From a virus, in IMG/VR virus record IMGVR_UViG_3300047562_002398, positions 1-25,853 of that record: a stretch of 25,853 nt of DNA. One strand, 5' to 3'. Both the position numbers and the translations under genes were made by a program. Below are positions 17,501 through 25,277 of this stretch, one piece after another. Every line of letters begins with the position of its first letter. Within the stretch, counting starts at the first letter, position 1. The notes beneath the pieces were generated by a model. That model was given only the letters and a program-made list of their open reading frames with translations, searched no databases and had not been told where the DNA came from.

Positions 17501-19171
17501 AACACTGGAAGAATACACTGATTTTATATCAGAAATTCCATAATTTCTGATATCTGTTATATATCTAGAAAATTCATTTTCATCTGATCCACTAAAAATA
17601 ATATTTTCCTTCTCTGAAAATTCACCTTTAACTTGATATACTGTAATAGTACTAGCACTTGAAACAGATTCTTTTAGATATCCAGTTGCTCCAGTTTGGG
17701 AACCACGAACATAAGTTGGAATTGATAATGTAATTGGTTCATTTACAGTAATTTTGGAATAAGTCTGTACATCAAATAACGACAAATCCCACTGATTTGT
17801 ATCCAAATTTTGGACATCATATCCACCCTGCTCAAGAACAAAATCATAAACTCTAGCAACACCAATTTCATTTCCTGGAGCACTTCCAGGATCGCTAGTT
17901 ACTCTTTCGTCTCTTAAACTTAGAGTTGTTGTTGTATTGAAATCAATTAAAGGAGATCCTGTTACATTATTTACAATTAAAGTTGGACCAAATCCAAAAT
18001 TAACAGATTGACTTTCTATCGTTTTTGTTGTTCTTGGCTTTGGTGCATTTAAAAATGTCGGCCCTTGGAATTCTACTTCATAACCTTTTACATAAGCTTT
18101 TCCAGGACTTACTTTATAGATAGCTAGATCTTCACTGGGAACAGAACCAGAATATGTTAATTCGCCACTTTTGAATATTCCTCCGTTCCCCAAACCATTA
18201 TTTAAACTTTCTTTACAATATGTGGTAAATGATTTTATATAATAATGTCCAGACTCATCAAAAGTTCTTCTAGCTAATTCGTCTCCTAGTATATTATAAT
18301 CAGTATTATTGTTTATCTCTCTCAAAACTCCATTTTGTACAGTTGCTAATTGAACAAAATTTGCATTATCAAAATCATTAATATCTTTTTTGAATAAAGT
18401 TGCGGATATTTTTAGTCTATCTGCTCCCGGAGCAGAATAATTACTATATCCCTGTGAATTATCTGTTAGTGAAATATCTTCATCTGAAGTGATAATCTCC
18501 TCATTTATCAGTAATCCTACTCTATAACTAGGAGTGTTTGTATACTGATCTAAAATTAATATTTCATCTTGTACTTCTACGAAAGTACCTCTGAGAAAAT
18601 AAACACCATTTGATAGTGCAAATGCAGATCCAGTTGAAGTGGAATTTTCCGAAATTGTAGTTGCAAATCCCTCACTGGGGGAAATAAAAGTATTTCCAAT
18701 TTGTATTGCTGTTTCCGAATATAAAACCTCACCATTATCAAATTCTCTTTTGCTGAGATCCGAAGAGGATGACTCTAAGTAATCAACATATAAAGTTGCA
18801 TTTCCTCTTTCGGACTCTTCCGATGTTATTACTTTTACAACCTTAGCTTTTACTCCAGATGTTCTCCCATATATTACAGTATCAACCAAATTATCCAAAT
18901 ATAGAGAAACAGGAACACCAGAAAATTCAATATTTATTTCTACTGCATAAAAATTACTAACATATGTTAGTTGTCCAGGAATTACTTTCGCACCTTCTTT
19001 GAAAAAATGCGAACCAAACTGTTCTACTTGATTTTGAAGTATAGACTGTAGAGTGGTTAATTCTCTTGCCTGTACTGGATATCCTGGCTTAAATAGAACT
19101 CTATGGTGATTTTTGTCTTTATCAAAGTCGTCAAAATATGGTGATACATTGAGATTAGTTTCTTGTGGCAT
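11579..19171 (-). CDS. Giant DUF4815-type virion structural protein (2530 aa)
   Basis: This is probably a baseplate or tail-fibre-associated protein. The N-terminus (MPQETNLNVSPYFDDFDKDK ... VLFKPGYPVQARELTTLQSI ... QNQVEQFGSHFFKEGAKVIP) is the DUF4815 signature of phage tail proteins. Further conserved blocks are IVSFMRSRNIEF followed by MKPFTQVYSFFDGV (M1460) and DPLAQSFIVDDPTGVFLTKV (from residue 1713) running to WISRLGESD near 1815, both recurrent in cyanophage structural proteins. Two GxGY repeats lie near 1952 and 1999. The protein is Ser/Thr/Asn-rich and beta-rich, with an unusual Lys run (TKIKSKSKKKK) near residue 790. It occupies the place of T4 genes 9-12 and wac, between genes 8 and 13, without obvious sequence similarity to those proteins. 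Host contact is inference. Confidence 0.9.
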   Translation of the reverse strand: MPQETNLNVSPYFDDFDKDKNHHRVLFKPGYPVQARELTTLQSILQNQVEQFGSHFFKEGAKVIPGQLTYVSNFYAVEINIEFSGVPVSLYLDNLVDTVIYGRTSGVKAKVVKVITSEESERGNATLYVDYLESSSSDLSKREFDNGEVLYSETAIQIGNTFISPSEGFATTISENSTSTGSAFALSNGVYFLRGTFVEVQDEILILDQYTNTPSYRVGLLINEEIITSDEDISLTDNSQGYSNYSAPGADRLKISATLFKKDINDFDNANFVQLATVQNGVLREINNNTDYNILGDELARRTFDESGHYYIKSFTTYCKESLNNGLGNGGIFKSGELTYSGSVPSEDLAIYKVSPGKAYVKGYEVEFQGPTFLNAPKPRTTKTIESQSVNFGFGPTLIVNNVTGSPLIDFNTTTTLSLRDERVTSDPGSAPGNEIGVARVYDFVLEQGGYDVQNLDTNQWDLSLFDVQTYSKITVNEPITLSIPTYVRGSQTGATGYLKESVSSASTITVYQVKGEFSEKENIIFSGSDENEFSRYITDIRNYGISDIKSVYSSSVGSGITFTADTIQSDSSFIGISSISANIGGISTVTVSGTNISGIITTGNLIKYSQPGISTISYAKVGNVNYLTREFEISPVENVSGVVYGDLPTSPVNITDLSVLTTKLQLTGSSGNSSSNNSLFSVLPKSNIESVDLTGSQLTIRRQFNNINISSNSTDPIDAGTNEVFLPFDEERYILIRSDGSLETLTSDRFDFQSGSTRLIINNLGANDTGAVLIATLRKTKIKSKSKKKKIVDSIIIDKSSGSYSGIGQSTTNDGLTYGNYPYGTRVQDIEICLNYPDVNLLYAVFESKDTSNPDSPSATIGSMDGATSTTNDLIIGETLVGTISGARALYVERKSDTSIGYIYENNINFINGELVKFDQSNVNGVIGSINQGSTNVTDRYRLDNGQKQTYFDYSRIIRNLDSPEPERKIKVYFMRGFFDPSDDGDITTTNSYTSFDYTNEIPSISGYRVTDLIDLRPRVKDYTVSEGNRSPFEFDGRDFSGSNHSSKNIISSDESLILTYSYYLPRIDRIYLNKDKSFSVKYGNPSDNPVLPEEVSGAMNIANIYLPAYLYNTSDARIEFVQHKRYQMRDIFNLESRIKNLEYYTSLSMLETNTQNLFVDDGTGQNRFKSGFYVDNFTSLLTQDLSNGVKNSIDVTRGELRPSHYTTNLKLEVANNTITGIGTSTQSNGDKRYAEIFGSNIKRSGDVVTLDYSETSWLRQPFATRTENVTPFFVKLWEGSIQLYPSVDVWIDVNKMEIANVDMEGSFSGVAEALRTEISTNEDGERLGVSPVIWNSWETTGVDLNRRVEVNSSTSTSSGTSNSVRQGNAAEFQRFVGQVPSGGVPRTFRVGETSDFSTTTTVTTTNTFMDIRLDQQRTGIQNTVSEQIDTESLGDRIVRRDIVSFMRSRNIEFTSRRMKPFTQVYSFFDGVNVSDFCFSKLIEIEMISGTFSVGETVIGQIDEISTNSNTAVFRVAQSNHKYGPYNAPTDFFDRNPYNREVNIPEFYSSTSTTLNVDTLSLAEESNTTFSGIVKQNMILRGQSSGAEARVTNVRLVTDRLGTLIGSYQVPNGFEGTPQFETGRSRFRLTSSSTNSQIPGVVTTVAEETFYSQGDVDSSQEVTLSLRNARVDVDDSFRQTTALSDSALLDSQTTVSSTTTTSNPRLTGEYRDPLAQSFIVDDPTGVFLTKVDIYFRTKDETLPVTVQIREVELGTPSQKILAFSEVELTPDKVLLSEDASVATSFVFESPVYLESQREYAIIVISNSNEYNVWISRLGESDVATLATEQNQILVTTQRLLGSLFKSQNASTWTPSQYEDLTFELHRANFTSSGFVQMFNSDLPENLQVMTKDPLTIQSNRVMVSLSSTITNTDLTLGNTIIQQPAGLSTVTGNLVGYAGSAFGTLNVVNSGVGYTGSNVTYTGVALTSITGSGFNATANITINNGGVVASGTTVADGGFGYVVGDILEPISIGTQNLGLGMRLSVSEISGRNELIIDNVQGEFSTISSNKIKFINNSGVTTDFSDNGTELSIDNLNPITSGDHLKVFHRNHGMHSSSNIVTLRDIRSDVDVVSLTSQYPSATGNGAEISVSDANDFLTFENIPVSATYKGYIRISNELLSYEGVNLSTNTLTGVSREIDGTKGFNYPIGTSVEKYELGGVSLRRINKTHNLSDVDSTILNPIGVNYYYVKIDMSANGVDRSDNVLYPKLKFNRTKQVGLLNGKASYNIPFEAIIPNIKQIAPTGTSIKSAVRTVRGSSLGGNEVSFVDMGLQDITNSRINYFDSPRVIASKVNETNYLTDLPGNKSLNVNAFMATTDSRISPAIDLSNNSLVLISNRINSPVSDYANDPRVNTISDDPNLFTYISNRISLESPASSIKILLDAYLHNASDLRAFFSIEDSNVFVPFPGYANIDTNGSIIDARNSDGSSDKKMLKQDRFINNPSISDFKEYSFTVDLNESFKQFRVKLIGTSENQSFVPIIRNLRVIALA

Positions 19172-19181
19172 GGCTGTTTAC

Positions 19182-20741
19182 TCAGAATTGCAAAATAACT
19201 TTGATATCTTCTTTTTGATTGGATGATCTAGTAATAGAGGGTCTATTATCAATATAAATCATTTCCCCTGAATATTTTTTCACCTCTGGATTTGAAATTC
19301 CGTTAAAAAATTCTTGTCCAAGATTATAATTTATTCCACCTATAGATGTACTGATTCCAGTAAATCCAGAATCTACTGATAAATTATTTATTGTCCCATT
19401 TACTGTTCCACCAGAAGAAGAAAAACGAATAAGATTATATCCAAATTCTGGAGTAAAATTCAGTGAACTAGTTCCAGTTTGAAATCCAACATTACTTCTA
19501 TCTTGCCAGTATTTTAGTACTCCAGTTTTATTATCATATGAAACTACTCTCCCTACTGCAGTACCGACCCCAGATATTGTTTGAGTAATTCTAGAATTAG
19601 ATGGAAATGACGCAGATTCAAATGCTCCAGTCAATTTTATGGCATAAGTATTGCTTGCTTTTTGTGTAGATAAAACGCTAGTTGAATCAAAAGATATTGG
19701 ATTTTTTATTATACCAACTCTTGCAATTTTATTTCCGGTAATAAAATCTGGATTCAAGTTATCATTCTCTATTCTGGAGTAAACTAATACATTTTTTGCC
19801 CCAAGTTCTGTATAGATATTGCTTCCGTGTCCTCCAGGTGGTGGAATAATTACATCAAATGTTGGCAGAGTATCTCCAGATATTCCTGCGCTAACTAAAT
19901 CCACGACACCATAGGTATAATTTTGTCCACCGTTGGTTACATTGATTGATTCTACTGTTCCATCAGTTCCAACAACTATAGTTGCTTCCGCACCAGATCC
20001 GTCTCCTACGATAGGTACATTTGTGTATGATTTTGTTGCACTAGTTGGGTCTTCCGAATCAAATATTCCACTTCCTCTATTGGTTATTAAGATTGTTTTG
20101 ATTTGTCCACTGACTAATGGATCTGCGTGATTTCTTATTGGAGCATTTTCGGTATTTGTCAACCAATTTTTCGGTGTTGGTATATAATTGAGAGTATCAA
20201 ATTTTACAATATCGTTTGGTTTTATTGTATATAAGTATTTCCAGATATACCCATCCCCACTAACCCCTGCAGGTCTTGGTTCTAGATCAGTGAAAGTAGG
20301 TTCATCTAGTGATGGTCTTCCGGTTGGATTTTCTGGATCTGTTCCATTATTTAAGCAAATATAAACCCTATATTCACTATTCATTACATAAAAATTTGAT
20401 TCGTATAAACTTGTTCTATTTGATGTTTTGGATCTATTATCTCTACTTATATTATGTCTATACATATCATAAGTATTTCCGGACTGCCATTCTATTCTTC
20501 TTATGACTTGTCTAACATCATCTGAATTTATCTTTTTTAATGCAACTATAGTATCCCAAATATCATTATAATTGTCAAATGAGTCAATGGGATCTAATGG
20601 AGATGTTTCCCAATCAGATTTATAATCTGTTGAATTTGTCAATCCGACAAAAGCATAATATGAATTTGCAGTAGAACCAATAGAATTCAAAAAGTTTTCC
20701 GCACTTAATATTCTAAATTGATCTGTTATAATAGCAGACAT
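19182..20741 (-). CDS. 8: Baseplate wedge protein gp8
   Basis: This is a baseplate wedge component. The N-terminus MSAIITDQFRILSAENFLNS, then SYYAFVGLTNSTDYKSDWET and WDTIVALKKINSDDVRQVIR, matches proteins annotated as gp8 in T4-like cyanophages. Motifs corresponding to T4 gp8 include YDMYRH, the EYRVYICLNNG strand and GDGYIWKYLYTIKP (T4 has DGYVWEYLFEIPP). At 519 aa it exceeds T4 gp8 (334 aa). The extra C-terminal half holds two GSGYT-like segments (near 220 and 270) and further beta modules. It follows the 1498-aa gene across a gap with a late promoter and precedes the giant gene by 10 bases, the T4 gene 8 position. Confidence 0.85.
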   Translation of the reverse strand: MSAIITDQFRILSAENFLNSIGSTANSYYAFVGLTNSTDYKSDWETSPLDPIDSFDNYNDIWDTIVALKKINSDDVRQVIRRIEWQSGNTYDMYRHNISRDNRSKTSNRTSLYESNFYVMNSEYRVYICLNNGTDPENPTGRPSLDEPTFTDLEPRPAGVSGDGYIWKYLYTIKPNDIVKFDTLNYIPTPKNWLTNTENAPIRNHADPLVSGQIKTILITNRGSGIFDSEDPTSATKSYTNVPIVGDGSGAEATIVVGTDGTVESINVTNGGQNYTYGVVDLVSAGISGDTLPTFDVIIPPPGGHGSNIYTELGAKNVLVYSRIENDNLNPDFITGNKIARVGIIKNPISFDSTSVLSTQKASNTYAIKLTGAFESASFPSNSRITQTISGVGTAVGRVVSYDNKTGVLKYWQDRSNVGFQTGTSSLNFTPEFGYNLIRFSSSGGTVNGTINNLSVDSGFTGISTSIGGINYNLGQEFFNGISNPEVKKYSGEMIYIDNRPSITRSSNQKEDIKVILQF

Positions 20742-20761
20742 TGATTTGTGGACTTTTCTAG

Positions 20762-20769
20762 TATTTATT
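20762..20769 (-). promoter_or_regulatory. T4-like late promoter before gene 8
   Basis: On the minus strand this reads AATAAATA, in the 33-base gap between the 1498-aa gene and gene 8. It ends 20 bases before the gene 8 start, the same distance as the octamer before gene 13. Confidence 0.55.
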
Positions 20770-20774
20770 AAAGT

Positions 20775-23700
20775 TTATAGAACATTATAATTTTCAATTC
20801 TTAACTGATTGTATCTTCTGACCACTGGTGTGCTATTTAATCCAACCACCCCATAATCCGGATTAACAGAGAATGAATTTGTGGTTGGTGGGGTATTTAT
20901 TAGACCCCAACTATAGTCGCCAAAATAAGAACTATATCCAATTCCAGTTAGTCCATTATAATCCGATACACTGACAGTTACTTTAACTACAGTAGTAGAA
21001 CCAACTCCATATACATCTGTTGTTCCGGTAGAAACGGAAATAACTTGGTAGACATTATCTATTCCTGTAGTTCCTATTCCTATTACAGAGCCGTCTTTTC
21101 TCAGAGAAGTCAATCCACTACCCACTTTAGAATTAGAAATCTGGAAATAATACTCTTCTTGTAATTGACTCTCTTCTACAATTGGATCAACAAGTGCAGA
21201 ATTTCTCAAATAAGAGTCTTGTGGAATATATAGATCAAAAATCAATGCAGTTGAGGCAAATCCAACATTTGCAGTGTTAATTCCACTGATTATTCCAAAA
21301 TCACCAAAATATGAAACATTATTAATATATTCTTTGGTTAATTTCGGTGGCTCTATATGAACTATTGGTGGATTTGTTGTAGTATACCCATATCCAGATG
21401 AACTAATACCAATGAATATTACACTTCCTCCGGATATAGTTGAGAACAGTTCTGCTTTTCCTGTTACGCCAACTCCAATTGGACTTTGTATTGAAACAAC
21501 AGGGTCAGTTGCATACCCAACACCACCATCAATAATATCAATTGATTCAATTGTTCCTCCAACAGAAACAATTGCAGTGGCTATCGCAGAAACTAAGTTT
21601 GAGTTATCAATAATTTCTATCTTATTGATAACATTTGCCGAAGAATTTTCAGTTTCTGGATCAAATATCGATTTGACGGAACTTACAAAAATTTGTGTAG
21701 ATCCAATACCAACTGATTGAATTAAATTAGAAGTTGGAAATATATTAGCTTCATATCTTATTCTATTTTTGTTAATCTCTACGCCATTGATCACAGTATC
21801 ATTTCTTTGTCTGCACCATTTCACTGGTCTAAAATATTCTAAATCTGGAGTTATCCCAACAGAATTATAAGGATTTGTTGCAACAGTATCTGGTAGAACA
21901 ATATCAGTTACTAGTCTTTCGTTTTCTACCTTATCATAACTATCACCAATTAGTTTTAATTTATCTCCAACTTTAATTGTCTCTAATATATCTACATCAA
22001 CTACATCAATATTTGGAGTTCCTTTATAGAAAATTATTCTGCACTTGTCTCCATTTTTTGGTGCCTCTGTAAATGAAATTAAACTACCCCCATTGAAGGT
22101 ATAGGCTACATCTGGTTCTTGTAGTACATCATTTATGAAAATAAGAAGAACAGAGTTTAAATCAATATTTGACCCATCTTTTGCGATAATAGCAAATCTA
22201 TTTCCATTATCTAATATTGGGAATGTTTTTCTATTACCATCAAATAGATTATCAATATCGTCTAATTTTTGCAATTCTCCAACAGACCAACCACTAAATT
22301 CATCATTATAAATTCTATCTACTGCAATTAAAAATGGTTCAAAGGTCTTTGATATATCGGTTGGTATTCCGGTTAATCCACCAGATTCTATTGTAAGAAT
22401 ATCTCCATTTTCATATGAATATCCAAAGTTTCTTATTGTAAAATCTATTATACTAGATCCTTGTCCAACAACAATATCAATTTTTGCCTGAGACCCAATT
22501 CCACTACTAGAGGAATGATAAATTAGATCTAAATTTGAATAAGAAAGTGGATCATCAAAAACTACTTGTGGTGGATTTGTTGAAGTATACCCAGAACCTG
22601 GATTTGTTATTGCAACACTAACAATATTTCCACCAACAATAGAAGCAACACCAACATATTCAATATTTGGAGTTCCTGTACTTGATGTTTGTACACCTAC
22701 TTTTACAATTGGTTGTACTCCATATCTGTATCCGGATCCACTATTTCCAATGCTTATAGATTGTATTGTGCCTGCAACAGAAACAATAGCAGTCCCACCT
22801 GCCGCTACTAGTGGCTGATATCCAAATCCATTACTAGATCCAAATGAAACAATTATCCCACCTCTAGGCACTCCAGCATTATTAGGATCATATAATGCAG
22901 AAGTCGCTGTTCCAGTAAAATTCAGTTCTGTATTTGATGAAGGTTCGGATAAATTGAAATTGTCTTCTGGACTTTGGAATATGTTGTTGACTAAAATTAT
23001 TGAATTGGAAGTCGAAAATCCTGTTATATCTTGTTTGTTTGATTTTAGTGTAAAATCTTTTGTTACAGCATTAAATTGATCACTAATATCATCAAAAACA
23101 TAATTTGATTGATATGTATCTTGATCGGAATTTGGAACTCCAGATCTTAGGAAAACTCTCCCCTGGAAAGTTGATTTTATGTTTATATCTCCATTTACAT
23201 CATCATATATTGGTCCGTATGGAGCTTCTGAAAAATAAATTTTACTATCAACAATATTATAATTTCCTTTTAATTTTGTTACAGTGGAATCGATTGAATG
23301 TGTGGATAATATTGTCCCTAGTATTGGTCTTTCTACTTCAACAAAATTTGTACTACCAACTCCAACCGAAGTTATTTTCATAATCTCGTCATCTACTCTG
23401 ACTATATTTCCGGCAAAAAATGAAGTAATACCAGAAAAATGTAATGTAGTATCTGATAATTCTAAATCATTTTGGATATGAGCAGTTATTCCAGTGGATA
23501 CAATAGGAGACTGTATTACATTATCAATGAGAATCATACATTTTGCATTTTGATTTGTTGCTACAATGTAATGATTATCTCCTATTCCAACAGAAGTTAA
23601 ATCAATTAAATTAGGTTGTTCGGATAATGCATCAGATGGAGATGTACAAAGTCCAATAAATTTGTTATCAAGTTTGAATACATATAATTCACCCGATAAT

Positions 23701-25271
23701 TTGTCCGTTACTCCTATTCCTGAAATATAGGTATTTGCAATTCCAATAGCAGAAATGGAAGAATTGGATGATGTAGTTGACTCAAATAATCCATAAAAAG
23801 TTGCTGCTGATCCTACAGTTATTTCAGAACTTATTGTACTAGCCAAAGAAACAGAATTTGTACTTACTTCTATGACTTTAATATAATTTTCTCCGAAGTA
23901 ATCATTTTCTTTTATTCCATCTGTAGAATTTAAAGAAAGTATGTCTGTCCCAACACCTGCAGTAGAAGTTAATTCTTTTGTCGCCAACTCGATATATTCA
24001 AATAAATCAGATCTATATGTAACTTTTTCTCCACTATTGAAAAAATGTCCGGGAACATAAATTAAGTCTCGATCTAAATCTATTCCAGATAAATTTAGTG
24101 TTGTATATTCTCTAGAACCATTAAATCTCTTTTCGAAAACTGGTGCGAATCTATGGGTTAAATTAAAATCCTTTTTAAATGATGCTCCACTACTATTAGA
24201 AAATTTACTCAATCCGGTTGAAAGTTCTGAATTTTTAAAGTTTATTGAAGCAGGGAAAGAAGAAAATTCCAAATAAGATACTGAATGTTGCAACAATGTA
24301 ATAGAAACAGCAATATCTGGATTTGGAGTAAATTTCAAATCAACTGACGAAGAAACATCAGCATCAAATGACCCCAAAGAACTATGAGAGTAAACATTTC
24401 CATATTCTATTAAAGTTGATTCAATATCATTGTTTAATACAGCAATCTCTGAGATTTGTATTCTATTATTCGTAGTATCTGTAATCTGAACAATATAATA
24501 ACAAAAATTATAATTTAGTGTGTGAGATGCAATAGTAGTTGAGGTAGGAGAAGGAGTAGATGCAATTGTTGTAAAAATTGATTTCACATCAGCATATTTT
24601 AATGGTCTACCACTGACTGCTCTAAAATTTTCCTTCGAAATTAACACTCCAACAGAATTTGAATTCAGTGTACTTGTCGTATTGGAATAAAAAACAACAT
24701 CAAGTTCTGATCCAGAATCTATAACACCATATGTGCCCAATCCTACAATATTTTTATAAGAATCCGGTGATAATGTGATTCTTCCAAATTCAGAAAAAGT
24801 TATGTCCGATCCGTCATATACAATATTCAGTTCAGTATATTCATATTCTTGATTTTTATTTGAAGATAATTCTACTAAAACCTTAGATGAACTTATATTT
24901 TTTGGTATTTTGTAAACTACAGACGATGATGTTGGATTAATAGTATTGAAAGATGATCCAATACTTACTGTGTTTCCAAAGTTATATGACCCAGAATCAA
25001 AAATATTTTGTTTAGTATCATATGAAATGAATGCATATTGGTATTCATTGACTCTTCCGTCTAATGGATAAAATTCTAAAACTCCCTGTTCTCCAATTTT
25101 GGCAATATCAAAACTTCCAAGTTCATCTTCAGTAAACATCTTTCCATATTGAGTCACATACAATTCATTACCATCAGTTAAGATTGACAAAATAGAAGAC
25201 TGTTTCCTGTCTTCAAATCTTTCGTCTTGTACTGTTAGAAAAAACTTTTTGGATCTGACTTTAGTTGCCAT
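20775..25271 (-). CDS. Large virion structural protein in the gp7 position (1498 aa)
   Basis: The N-terminus MATKVRSKKFFLTVQDERFE, then ILTDGNELYVTQYGKMFTED and VLEFYPLDGRVNEYQYAFIS, is like large structural proteins of T4-like cyanophages. Most of the rest is beta-rich and modular. It includes an ID-x-E-x-M module (RVDDEIMKITSVGVGS, near residue 625), GSGYT-type repeats near 846, 894, 1252 and 1294 with a weaker one near 949, and an ILIFINDVLQEPDVAYTFNG segment seen in phage fibre proteins. Its position just before gene 8 corresponds to T4 gene 7 (1032 aa, baseplate wedge), but I see no clear sequence match, so gp7 equivalence is inference from order. The start at ATG 25271 follows the upstream stop by 6 bases, with a weak ribosome-binding site. 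Confidence 0.85.
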   Translation of the reverse strand: MATKVRSKKFFLTVQDERFEDRKQSSILSILTDGNELYVTQYGKMFTEDELGSFDIAKIGEQGVLEFYPLDGRVNEYQYAFISYDTKQNIFDSGSYNFGNTVSIGSSFNTINPTSSSVVYKIPKNISSSKVLVELSSNKNQEYEYTELNIVYDGSDITFSEFGRITLSPDSYKNIVGLGTYGVIDSGSELDVVFYSNTTSTLNSNSVGVLISKENFRAVSGRPLKYADVKSIFTTIASTPSPTSTTIASHTLNYNFCYYIVQITDTTNNRIQISEIAVLNNDIESTLIEYGNVYSHSSLGSFDADVSSSVDLKFTPNPDIAVSITLLQHSVSYLEFSSFPASINFKNSELSTGLSKFSNSSGASFKKDFNLTHRFAPVFEKRFNGSREYTTLNLSGIDLDRDLIYVPGHFFNSGEKVTYRSDLFEYIELATKELTSTAGVGTDILSLNSTDGIKENDYFGENYIKVIEVSTNSVSLASTISSEITVGSAATFYGLFESTTSSNSSISAIGIANTYISGIGVTDKLSGELYVFKLDNKFIGLCTSPSDALSEQPNLIDLTSVGIGDNHYIVATNQNAKCMILIDNVIQSPIVSTGITAHIQNDLELSDTTLHFSGITSFFAGNIVRVDDEIMKITSVGVGSTNFVEVERPILGTILSTHSIDSTVTKLKGNYNIVDSKIYFSEAPYGPIYDDVNGDINIKSTFQGRVFLRSGVPNSDQDTYQSNYVFDDISDQFNAVTKDFTLKSNKQDITGFSTSNSIILVNNIFQSPEDNFNLSEPSSNTELNFTGTATSALYDPNNAGVPRGGIIVSFGSSNGFGYQPLVAAGGTAIVSVAGTIQSISIGNSGSGYRYGVQPIVKVGVQTSSTGTPNIEYVGVASIVGGNIVSVAITNPGSGYTSTNPPQVVFDDPLSYSNLDLIYHSSSSGIGSQAKIDIVVGQGSSIIDFTIRNFGYSYENGDILTIESGGLTGIPTDISKTFEPFLIAVDRIYNDEFSGWSVGELQKLDDIDNLFDGNRKTFPILDNGNRFAIIAKDGSNIDLNSVLLIFINDVLQEPDVAYTFNGGSLISFTEAPKNGDKCRIIFYKGTPNIDVVDVDILETIKVGDKLKLIGDSYDKVENERLVTDIVLPDTVATNPYNSVGITPDLEYFRPVKWCRQRNDTVINGVEINKNRIRYEANIFPTSNLIQSVGIGSTQIFVSSVKSIFDPETENSSANVINKIEIIDNSNLVSAIATAIVSVGGTIESIDIIDGGVGYATDPVVSIQSPIGVGVTGKAELFSTISGGSVIFIGISSSGYGYTTTNPPIVHIEPPKLTKEYINNVSYFGDFGIISGINTANVGFASTALIFDLYIPQDSYLRNSALVDPIVEESQLQEEYYFQISNSKVGSGLTSLRKDGSVIGIGTTGIDNVYQVISVSTGTTDVYGVGSTTVVKVTVSVSDYNGLTGIGYSSYFGDYSWGLINTPPTTNSFSVNPDYGVVGLNSTPVVRRYNQLRIENYNVL

Positions 25272-25277
25272 TTTGAA

